From: Acinetobacter baumannii
Lineage (GTDB): Bacteria > Pseudomonadota > Gammaproteobacteria > Pseudomonadales > Moraxellaceae
Length of the DNA: 64,000 bases
Direction of reading: 5' to 3'
Assembly (NCBI RefSeq): GCF_016508585.1
Contig: NZ_JADVOP010000017.1
Span: 1 to 64,000, forward strand
How positions within the stretch are numbered: position 1 is the first letter of the stretch; each line of letters begins with the position of its first letter. Below are positions 39,961-47,263 of this stretch, in pieces. The notes below the pieces were generated by a model. That model was not told where the DNA came from, did no database searches, and saw nothing but the letters and a program-made list of their open reading frames with translations. The position numbers were made by a program, and so were the translations under genes.

Positions 39961-41819
39961 GCGAAACTTTACGTATTGCTTTAGTGGGAAATCCTAACTG
40001 CGGTAAAACTTCTCTTTTCAATCACCTCACTGGAACACGCCAGAAAGTTGCCAACTATGCAGGGGTGACCGTCGAGCGTAAAGTCGGCGCGTTCAATTTA
40101 CCTTCCGGTCGCACGGTTCGTGTTCTGGATTTGCCTGGAACGTATAGCTTAGATGCTACCAGTCCCGATGAAGCCATTACCCGTGATGTTGTCTTGGGGA
40201 AAATTGCAGATGAGCAGGATCAACAAGCGTTTTTATGTGTGGTAGATGCCACCAATTTAAAACTACATTTGGGTCTGGTTCTTGAAGTCATTGAGCAAGG
40301 CAAGCCGATCCTACTTGTACTCAACATGATGGATGAGGCGCGTCGCCGTGGTATGCAAATCAATACCCAGAAACTATCACAACGTTTAGGTATTCCTGTC
40401 GTTGAAACAGTTGCTGTGCGAAATACAGGGATTGAAAACCTGATGGCGGCTTTGGAAGATGAAAAATTCCGTACCCCAAGTACAGAACTCAGTGATGTAA
40501 AGCTTTCAGGTTCTAATCATGAAAAAATCGATCAAATCTTAAAGGATGTGGTGGTTTTTGTAGATCATGAAGATAAGCGAACAGACTTTCTTGATAAAAT
40601 TTTCCTGCATCCTGTTTTAGGGCTTCTCAGCCTTGCACTCATGATGTTTGTCGTGTTCCAAGCCGTGTTTGCTTGGGCTGCACCATTCATGGATGGAATT
40701 GAAGAATTCTTTGCCTGGTTTGGTGAATGGGTGGGGCAATTTATTTCACAGCCATTGCTGAATAGTTTGGTGGTTGACGGTGTGATTGCGGGCGCAGGCA
40801 GTGTGGTGGTGTTTTTGCCACAGATTCTGATTTTATTCTTCTTTATTTTGGTCTTGGAAGAGTCTGGTTATCTACCTCGTGCTGCGTTCCTGTTGGATAA
40901 ACTGATGTTTAAAGCGGGATTAAGTGGTCGAGCCTTTATTCCGTTACTCTCAAGTTTTGCATGTGCTGTACCCGGTATTATGGCGACACGGAGTATCAGT
41001 GATCCGCGCGATCGTTTGGTGACCATATTGGTTGCACCTCTGATGACATGTTCTGCACGGTTACCTGTATATGCCTTGTTGATTGCAGCATTTATTCCGG
41101 AAAAAATGGTTTGGGGATTCCTGAACCTTCAAGGCTTGGTGCTGTTTGGTCTGTATATGGCAGGTATTGTCAGCGCACTGATTGTTGCAACTGTGCTGAA
41201 ATTTTTCCAGAAAGACAAATCCCAACATGCGTTATTGATGGAATTACCAAGTTATCGCATTCCGGATATTAAAAGTGTTTGGATTGGGTTGTTAGACCGT
41301 GCCAAGATTTTCTTAAAGCGTGTGGGTGGAATTATCTTCGCTTTATCAATCTTGCTATGGTTTTTATGTACTTTCCCTCAGCCACCTGAAGGCGCAACTT
41401 TACCCGCAATTGACTATTCTTTTGCAGGGATGTTGGGACATGTCATGCAACCGATCTTTGCGCCATTAGGTTTTAACTGGCAGATTTGTATTGCCTTAAT
41501 TCCAGCAATGGCTGCACGTGAAGTTGTGGTTGCGGCATTGGGTACGGTATATGCGTTGTCAGCAGCAAATGATGATGCAGTTGCTCAAGGTTTGTCCCAT
41601 TTGATCAGCCAAGGTGATTTAAGTTGGACGGTAGCCACAGGTTTATCATTACTGGTGTGGTTTATCTATGCACCCCATTGTTTGGCAACCTTGGCAACGG
41701 TAAGACGTGAAACAGGTTCGTGGAAAACTGTGGCAGGCATGACTGTTTATTTATTTGGTCTGGCCTATCTGATGGCATTCCTGACTTATCAAATTGCATC
41801 ACGCTATTTTGGTCTATAA
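39957..41819 (+). CDS. feoB: Ferrous iron transporter FeoB
   Basis: Inner-membrane GTP-dependent Fe(II) transporter. 620 residues: cytosolic G domain with G1 GNPNCGKTSLFNHL, G3 DLPGTYSLD and G4 NMMD, a short GDI region, then eight or so membrane helices with the Gate motifs (SGRAFIPLLSSFACAVPGIMATR, PLMTCSARLPVYALLIAAF, PAMAAREVVVAALG). It is shorter than E. coli FeoB (773) because it lacks the long C-terminal insert region. It is translationally coupled to feoA and followed by a small Cys-rich membrane protein in place of FeoC. Confidence 0.96.
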   Translation: MSETLRIALVGNPNCGKTSLFNHLTGTRQKVANYAGVTVERKVGAFNLPSGRTVRVLDLPGTYSLDATSPDEAITRDVVLGKIADEQDQQAFLCVVDATNLKLHLGLVLEVIEQGKPILLVLNMMDEARRRGMQINTQKLSQRLGIPVVETVAVRNTGIENLMAALEDEKFRTPSTELSDVKLSGSNHEKIDQILKDVVVFVDHEDKRTDFLDKIFLHPVLGLLSLALMMFVVFQAVFAWAAPFMDGIEEFFAWFGEWVGQFISQPLLNSLVVDGVIAGAGSVVVFLPQILILFFFILVLEESGYLPRAAFLLDKLMFKAGLSGRAFIPLLSSFACAVPGIMATRSISDPRDRLVTILVAPLMTCSARLPVYALLIAAFIPEKMVWGFLNLQGLVLFGLYMAGIVSALIVATVLKFFQKDKSQHALLMELPSYRIPDIKSVWIGLLDRAKIFLKRVGGIIFALSILLWFLCTFPQPPEGATLPAIDYSFAGMLGHVMQPIFAPLGFNWQICIALIPAMAAREVVVAALGTVYALSAANDDAVAQGLSHLISQGDLSWTVATGLSLLVWFIYAPHCLATLATVRRETGSWKTVAGMTVYLFGLAYLMAFLTYQIASRYFGL

Positions 41820-41862
41820 GGTGAATGAAAAACCTTAAACCTTTGAGTTAAAGGAGTTCGAG

Positions 41863-42114
41863 ATGATTGAATCATTGATTGTTGCGGTATTGGTAATCTG
41901 GAGTGCACTCTTTGTGTTTAAGAAGGTATTCCCTAAGTCGGCCTATTCGGTATTTTCTAAATTGGCTCAATTCTTTCGAGCAAGAGGTTGGTCGCGTTTA
42001 GCCCAATGGACTCAGCCAGCAATGGTGAGTGGTTGTGGCGGTGGTTGCGGTTGCAGCACCAATGAACCCGATACGGCTAAAAAAACAGAAGTTCAAGCAG
42101 TAAAATGGAAATAA
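41863..42114 (+). CDS. FeoB-associated Cys-rich small membrane protein
   Basis: 83-residue protein with one N-terminal membrane helix (IESLIVAVLVIWSALFVF), a basic amphipathic segment and a Cys cluster CGGGCGC (residues about 64-70), followed by a charged tail. Its place 43 bases after feoB and the Cys cluster match the small feoB-associated Cys-rich proteins seen in many bacteria, which may bind iron or a cluster. Function is unproven. AAAGGAG precedes the ATG. Confidence 0.75.
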   Translation: MIESLIVAVLVIWSALFVFKKVFPKSAYSVFSKLAQFFRARGWSRLAQWTQPAMVSGCGGGCGCSTNEPDTAKKTEVQAVKWK

Positions 42115-42167
42115 CTTGATCTGCACTTTCTCTTGAACTACTGCAAACTACACGCGGCATTGTGTTG

Positions 42168-42199
42168 AAAAGCCATTCTCAATTGAAAATGGCTTTTTT
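42168..42199 (+). terminator. Intrinsic terminator of the feo operon
   Basis: Stem AAAAGCCATT / AATGGCTTTT with a 10-base loop and a run of T to 42199. Confidence 0.88.
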
Positions 42200-42355
42200 A
42201 TTGCTGTTATCTTGTTCTGCCTAGGGTTGACCTATTCCATCAAGTCATTGCTCAAAACTGTATAAGATAATGATAGAATTAAACTTGTGTCATCACGGCA
42301 CTCTCGAATACTGAATGTTGAAATAACTGATCTGGACAATAGTTCATCACTACGG

Positions 42356-44158
42356 CTAGCTATGGGTTTCTTCCTCAGTATCATCTTCAAAAGTTTGAGC
42401 AATTTTTTCAATATTCAAACTTTTTGCCATGGCATCAAAAATTTCCTTATAAGTACCATCTTGATGGTAAAGCTCATGATGTTCGCCATGCTCTACAATT
42501 TGTCCATCCTTCATGACATAGGTGTAGTCAGCATCAATAATTTGCGAAAGACTATGTGAAATCATGATCACTGTTCGACCTTGTTTGATTTCGTCCAGAC
42601 TCTGTTTAATCTGTTCAGCCGCGATAGCATCTAAACTTGCTGTAGGTTCATCTAAGAAGATAATCGGTGGGTTTTTAAGAAACATACGCGCCAGTGCAAT
42701 GCGTTGCTGCTGACCACCCGACAACAATAGGGCATCAGCTTCATAAGCATGCGGCAGTTTTAAAATCTGTTCATGAATTGATGCTTTTTTTGCAGCTTCA
42801 ATGACATCTTCATTGCTGGCTTGAGGCTTACCATAACGAATATTTTCTAAAATAGAACCCTGGAAAATATGATTCTTTTGCAGTACCAAACCAATATGTT
42901 CACGTAGGTAGTGGGTATCAATTTCTTCTAAATCAATTCCATCCAGTTTGATACAGCCTGCATTGGGAAGATAAAATTTATCTAACAAACTGATCAATGT
43001 CGATTTTCCTGCACCGGATAAGCCCACCAATGCGGTGATTTTATTGGGCTGGATAGTCATATTGATATGATGCAAAGCCTGATGACCATTGGGATAGGTA
43101 AAATCGACACGTTCAAGCTCAAATTTGCCATGAATTTTAGGTCGTAGTGTGCCACTGGCTTCGATTTCATTGTCTGCTTCTAAAATATTAAAGAAGCTTT
43201 CGGAGTAAATCATTGCCGAGTTAATTTCATCATAAATACGATGTAATGAACGAATAGGTGCAGAGACATTATTAAATAGCAATACATGGTACATGATCAT
43301 GCCGATACTCATTTGACCATCTAAGACAAAATAAGCTGTTAAAATAATAATAAAAACCACACCCACTTGTTCAATAAAAGTTTTCAAACCATCAAAAAGA
43401 TAGCTGGTTTGGCGGGTTTGCATTTGATTTTCGGTCAGTGACTTTTGTAGATTCAGTTGTTTTGTTGACTCAACACTTTCTTTATTAAAGGATTTAATCA
43501 CTGTAATTGAATTGATAATACTGAGAATGCCTTGATTCTTTTTTTCAAAATTATCGCGCAATGCACGCCGTTTACCCGACAGTTTCTGAGACTGTTTAAA
43601 GGTCAACCAAAAGTAAATAGGAACAATAATGGTGGCAACTAAACCCACCCAAAAATTAGCATAATACATTAAAGCCAAGGCAATGATTGCACTGCTAAAT
43701 AGAGGTAAAATATCAATAAAAAAGATTTGTACAAGACGTGTCAGTGAGCTTACGCCACGATCAATACGTGTTTGCAATTTCCCGGCTTGATTATTCTGCT
43801 GATCGAAAAAAGCCAGTCGATAGGTAATGAATTTCTCAATAATTCCTTGCGAAAGGTCTTGAGAAATTAAAATCCTCAGTTTTTCACCAAATGACTTTTG
43901 CCCGAATTGTACAATGGCATTGATGATCTCCTTACCCAATAAAACAAGGCTAATGGTGATAATGATATGCCATCCGTCCGCCAGCCCCTGACCTGCTTGA
44001 ATCAGCTGATTGATACTGTCTACGGCATATTTAAGAGTAAGTGCATTGACCTGTGCTGTCAGTGAGCCGACCAGTGTTAACAGTAAGGTCACGATGACGA
44101 GCCAGCGATAGGGACGTACAAAGGGGCGTAGTTTTAGAAATAATTGCCATAAATTCAT
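42356..44158 (-). CDS. ABC exporter, fused membrane and ATPase domains
   Basis: 600-residue half-transporter of the MsbA/multidrug type: six membrane helices (residues about 15-300) followed by the ATPase domain with Walker A GLSGAGKSTLISLL, Q-loop region, signature LLSGGQQQRIALARM, Walker B PPIIFLDEPTASLD and H-loop ISHSLSQI. It should work as a homodimer in the inner membrane, moving a lipid, drug or peptide outward; substrate is not predictable, and it is not clearly MsbA itself. Single gene, divergent from the alkB-like gene, with no terminator seen. Confidence 0.85.
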   Translation of the reverse strand: MNLWQLFLKLRPFVRPYRWLVIVTLLLTLVGSLTAQVNALTLKYAVDSINQLIQAGQGLADGWHIIITISLVLLGKEIINAIVQFGQKSFGEKLRILISQDLSQGIIEKFITYRLAFFDQQNNQAGKLQTRIDRGVSSLTRLVQIFFIDILPLFSSAIIALALMYYANFWVGLVATIIVPIYFWLTFKQSQKLSGKRRALRDNFEKKNQGILSIINSITVIKSFNKESVESTKQLNLQKSLTENQMQTRQTSYLFDGLKTFIEQVGVVFIIILTAYFVLDGQMSIGMIMYHVLLFNNVSAPIRSLHRIYDEINSAMIYSESFFNILEADNEIEASGTLRPKIHGKFELERVDFTYPNGHQALHHINMTIQPNKITALVGLSGAGKSTLISLLDKFYLPNAGCIKLDGIDLEEIDTHYLREHIGLVLQKNHIFQGSILENIRYGKPQASNEDVIEAAKKASIHEQILKLPHAYEADALLLSGGQQQRIALARMFLKNPPIIFLDEPTASLDAIAAEQIKQSLDEIKQGRTVIMISHSLSQIIDADYTYVMKDGQIVEHGEHHELYHQDGTYKEIFDAMAKSLNIEKIAQTFEDDTEEETHS

Positions 44159-44285
44159 AAGTTTTTGCTTTTTAGGTTTGCTTTTAGTCTAGAACTGAAT
44201 AAATTTTGTCACAAGTCCTTCATGTGTTTTGAATTGTGAAGCACTAAAGTAAACTTTAAGTGGACATGAGTAATATTGATTATCG

Positions 44286-44912
44286 ATGAATCTGGAACTG
44301 TTTGAACTTGAAGCGAAAGATAATTTACTGCCTTGCGATGGGGAAGTGAAGGATTTTGGCTTGATCTTAGACCATGCGCAGAGTCAAAAATATTTAGCTT
44401 ATTTCTTGAAGCATCTGGCTTGGCAGCATGACGAAGTGTATTTGCATGGGCAATATTATCAAACTGAGCGTCAAGTGGTGTGGTATGGCGATGATCATTA
44501 TCAATATCACTATTCAGGTATGGCGAAACAGGCTCATGTTTGGAATCCTGCTTTATTCCGACTCAAACAACATATCGAACAGCTGACTGGATATACGTAT
44601 AATTCATGCCTTGCCAATTTATATGAAAATGGTACACAAGGCGTAGGCTGGCACAGTGATGATGAACCTTCTTTGGAATCGCCAGAGAGAAATGTTGTGA
44701 TTGCCTCGCTGAGCTTAGGGGCAACGAGAAAGTTCAGTTTCAAACACAAATGGAAAGCTGAGAAGGTCGATTTACGCTTACAAAGTGGACAGTTGATTGT
44801 GATGCAGGGTAGAACACAACGTTATTGGAAACATATGTTGGCCAAATCTACACGTGTGATTGAGCCACGTGTAAATTTGACTTTCCGCTATTTCTATCCA
44901 ACCCAATTGTAG
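44286..44912 (+). CDS. AlkB-like 2-oxoglutarate/Fe(II) dioxygenase
   Basis: 208-residue member of the AlkB family, which oxidatively removes alkyl groups from DNA or RNA bases. Iron ligands HxD are in VGWHSDDEPSLE and the distal His in WKHMLAKS; the 2-oxoglutarate Arg and the substrate pair fit RVNLTFRYF at the C-terminus. NSCLANLYENGTQGVGWHSD is typical of the AlkB homologue subgroup like ALKBH2/3 rather than E. coli AlkB. Single gene, convergent with the quinone reductase gene after it. Confidence 0.88.
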   Translation: MNLELFELEAKDNLLPCDGEVKDFGLILDHAQSQKYLAYFLKHLAWQHDEVYLHGQYYQTERQVVWYGDDHYQYHYSGMAKQAHVWNPALFRLKQHIEQLTGYTYNSCLANLYENGTQGVGWHSDDEPSLESPERNVVIASLSLGATRKFSFKHKWKAEKVDLRLQSGQLIVMQGRTQRYWKHMLAKSTRVIEPRVNLTFRYFYPTQL

Positions 44913-44961
44913 TAGCGGTATTTTCTGGCTGATTGCTTTATTTTTTCTCAACAGACTGCGA

Positions 44962-45660
44962 TCAAAGTGGATAAAGTTTGTCATCAAATTGTTCTAGTTT
45001 TGGAAACTCCAATGCTGCTAACTGTTCCAGATTTTGTAAATGTTGTTGATATGCGTCCAATAACTGTTGGCGAGCTTCATCGGTGATATAGGGGACATGA
45101 TAGGCAATAAATGGAGGTAACACTTCAAATCCCACATAAGCCAGTGTGCCACGTTGAATAGGAAGCAGCAAATCTTCAATAGAGCCATGAATTGCGCCTT
45201 GTCCGAACATATGGTCACGACCGCCGAGAGTAAAACTGAGCATGGCTTTCTTACCTAACATGCCACCATGATTATAAAAACGTTTACCACCGTAAAAAAT
45301 ACCCGAAACAAAGACTCGATCAATCCATCCCTTTAAAATAGCGGGTACAGAGGTCCAATACATGGGGAAACTGAAAATTAATAAATCTGCTTTTTGAACT
45401 TTTTCAATTTCAACTTGAATATCTTGTGCGAGAGCATGGGTTTTCGATGCATGACGTTGCTCCAAGGCATAATTCAAATATTCTTGATTGCTTCGGCTAT
45501 TAAAGTCTGCTTGAGAGGCAACAGGATTAAAGTTCATTGCATATAAATCAGAGACTTCTACATGATGTCCCAAGTTGTGCAGGACATCAACAGCCTGATT
45601 TTTGAGTGCTGTAGTAAATGAAAGTGGTTCAGGGTGGGCGTGAACGATAAGAATATTCAT
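44962..45660 (-). CDS. NAD(P)H quinone oxidoreductase, flavodoxin-like fold
   Basis: 232-residue protein of the NQO1/KefF/MdaB-like family that reduces quinones or nitro compounds with a bound flavin. Family text: MNILIVHAHPEPLSFTTAL at the start, VEVSDLYAMNFNP, FSFPMYWTSVPAILKGWIDRVF (flavin/dimer loop) and GGRDHMFGQ. It starts at 45660 with a ribosome binding site AGGAC near by. The upstream region contains inverted TTACCT / AGGTAA half-sites that could be an operator. Confidence 0.82.
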   Translation of the reverse strand: MNILIVHAHPEPLSFTTALKNQAVDVLHNLGHHVEVSDLYAMNFNPVASQADFNSRSNQEYLNYALEQRHASKTHALAQDIQVEIEKVQKADLLIFSFPMYWTSVPAILKGWIDRVFVSGIFYGGKRFYNHGGMLGKKAMLSFTLGGRDHMFGQGAIHGSIEDLLLPIQRGTLAYVGFEVLPPFIAYHVPYITDEARQQLLDAYQQHLQNLEQLAALEFPKLEQFDDKLYPL

Positions 45661-45972
45661 GACAGTCCTTGAAAAATGATGATTTTATTGTTGGATACTT
45701 TGATTATTTCTAAATAAATAGGGTTCGCCAATTACCTGAATTATTTTTTTTAGGTCATCTAGGTAAATCAAAACATTTCGTACATAAGATCGATGAGACA
45801 ATACTCAGCATAAAAAAAGCCTATGTTTAAGGGCATAGGCTTTCTTACTCTGAGGAGGAATTGTTTTCTAAAAAACAATACCAAAATATCATGGATTACT
45901 GAAGAACATAATCATATTATGAGAATGTAAAAACATTATCAAGAGAGAAAAACATTACAAAATGTTAAATTA
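45661..45972. other. Intergenic region with iclR terminator and possible operator
   Basis: No gene. TTACCT (45732-45737) and AGGTAA (45761-45766) form an inverted pair upstream of the quinone reductase gene, and the terminator of the iclR-type gene lies at 45816-45843. Confidence 0.45.
45816..45843 (-). terminator. Minus-strand terminator after the iclR-type gene
   Basis: Perfect 10-bp stem AAAGCCTATG / CATAGGCTTT with an 8-base loop; on the minus strand it runs into a T tract. Confidence 0.82.
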
Positions 45973-46776
45973 TCAATTTATCCCTTCTTGTGGATGAAAG
46001 GCAGAAAGTTGATCATTGGCAGACAGTGCTTGGTAACGTTTTTCGATTTGTGCTGCTGAATCTTGTAAGGTTTCAATCAGTTTTTGAGTATTGACGTATT
46101 CAAAACGATTTTTAGAAGCAAGTACAGTCAGCGCTAAAGGTGCTTCTTTGCTTGAGAATTTAACGGGAATAGACAGACCTGAAACATTTGGATCAAGCTC
46201 GCCTTGTGAAAAATAGAAGCCTTGTTTTTTGATTTTTTTCATCTTATTGATAAAGGTTTCAGCATTTTCAGCAAAGTTGACCTCTGCCAGTTGAGCTGCA
46301 AAACGATTGTAGTAATCATAAATTTTTTGCTTGGGTAAATGGGCAATGATGACTTTAGGGGATGAACCCATAAATACTGGGCGAGGACATCCACGTCCAT
46401 AGGATAATAACGTTTCATCACGGTAGACCTCATGATGAACATCGATACAGTAGTCATCGTTCAGATGCGTCAATAGGCAACACAATTCAGTACGCTCTGA
46501 GATTTCCTGCATAAACGGCTTACTGATACGTACCAATGGATCTGTGGTTCTAGAAATATAATCCATGACTGCAATTTTAGGACCCAGCGTATAGTCACCT
46601 GAAGTCCCATTTAAACGTTGCAAAATATCAGCCGACACTAATTCTTTCAAATAACGATAGCTGGTCGGTTTCGACAGACCAAGCTCTTCACAAATCACAT
46701 CGACATTAATTACTGGGCGAGACACCGAAAATAAATCTAAGACGGTGAGAATTTTGCCAAAACTTGAAAGTGCCAT
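45973..46776 (-). CDS. IclR-family transcriptional regulator
   Basis: 267-residue regulator: N-terminal winged helix-turn-helix (GKILTVLDLFSVSRPVINVDVICEELGLSKPTSYRYLKELV region) and a C-terminal ligand-binding domain (RTELCCLLTHLNDDYCIDVHHEV, LSYGRGCPRPVFMGSSPKVIIAHL, FYFSQGELDPNVSGLSIPV). IclR proteins often control aromatic acid or acetate metabolism. The ATG at 46776 is chosen because AGG lies seven bases ahead; a TTG at 46791 is possible. It is divergent from the FUSC/DUF1656/HlyD efflux operon and a perfect palindrome lies between, so it probably regulates that operon. Confidence 0.85.
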   Translation of the reverse strand: MALSSFGKILTVLDLFSVSRPVINVDVICEELGLSKPTSYRYLKELVSADILQRLNGTSGDYTLGPKIAVMDYISRTTDPLVRISKPFMQEISERTELCCLLTHLNDDYCIDVHHEVYRDETLLSYGRGCPRPVFMGSSPKVIIAHLPKQKIYDYYNRFAAQLAEVNFAENAETFINKMKKIKKQGFYFSQGELDPNVSGLSIPVKFSSKEAPLALTVLASKNRFEYVNTQKLIETLQDSAAQIEKRYQALSANDQLSAFHPQEGIN

Positions 46777-46859
46777 TGATGACCTACTCAATAAGTGAGA
46801 ATCAAAAAATAAAAAATTAATGTTACTTTATAACAAATTGTTCAAGAAAAAACAGCCGA

Positions 46860-46880
46860 ATTTGCAATGTAATTGCAAAT
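46860..46880. promoter_or_regulatory. Palindrome, candidate IclR operator
   Basis: Perfect inverted repeat ATTTGCAA-TGTAA-TTGCAAAT between the divergent iclR gene and the efflux operon, 84 bases before the regulator start. Size and symmetry fit an IclR-family binding site; not proven. Confidence 0.5.
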
Positions 46881-46921
46881 GATTCTAGATTTTTTACTTT
46901 AATGCTAATTTTGAGAAAAAG

Positions 46922-46958
46922 TACCTCATTTAGGTAATGATTTACACTATATTATAAT
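46922..46958 (+). promoter_or_regulatory. Candidate efflux-operon promoter with overlapping dyad
   Basis: TTAGGT (46930-46935), 17-base spacer, perfect -10 TATAAT (46953-46958). A TACCT-CATTT-AGGTA inverted repeat (46922-46936) covers the -35 box and could be an operator. Confidence 0.45.
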
Positions 46959-47107
46959 TGATTATCAAAATAAGATATTTTTATTGACTTGGTTTTGGTT
47001 TTTTGAAAAAATTGTTCTGTGAATATCTAATGACGAAATTTATCTATGAAAAATAGTTTAAATTTTGTGCATAAATTTACATTGTCAATTGAGTCGTTCT
47101 CTACTCA

Positions 47108-47203
47108 ATGGTTGTACTGAGCAAAATCCTAATTTGTTCCTCTATTCAGTTTTTATTCATCACACTGTTTAAATGGTTAAGCAGTGCGTTTTTTTGGTCG
47201 TGA
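47108..47203 (+). CDS. Possible leader peptide of the efflux operon
   Basis: 31-codon ORF (MVVLSKILICSSIQFLF then ITLFKWLSSAFFWS) that spans the intrinsic terminator at 47163-47195. It is hydrophobic, could insert in a membrane, and its translation would prevent the terminator hairpin. There is no strong ribosome binding site, and T-rich DNA tends to encode hydrophobic residues, so it may be chance. Confidence 0.25.
   Translation: MVVLSKILICSSIQFLFITLFKWLSSAFFWS
47163..47195 (+). terminator. Intrinsic terminator in the efflux operon leader
   Basis: Stem CACTGTTTAA / TTAAGCAGTG (10 bp, one T-G pair) with loop ATGG, then CGTTTTTTT. It points into the FUSC gene, 68 bases before its ATG, with no known gene to end, so it may be an attenuator or the end of a small RNA. 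Confidence 0.7.
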
Positions 47204-47263
47204 ATAAAAGATAAATCGTACAGCTGAGAAACCAATACCATTCAATCACTGTGAGTCGCAGGC

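Larger units (their letters stand above)
46777..47263. other. Regulatory region between iclR gene and efflux operon
   Basis: 487 bases holding a palindrome at 46860-46880, a promoter/operator at 46922-46958, a 7-bp hairpin ATTGAGT / ACTCAAT at 47088-47109, a 31-codon ORF at 47108-47203 and an intrinsic terminator at 47163-47195. The layout suggests controlled readthrough into the efflux operon. Confidence 0.5.
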
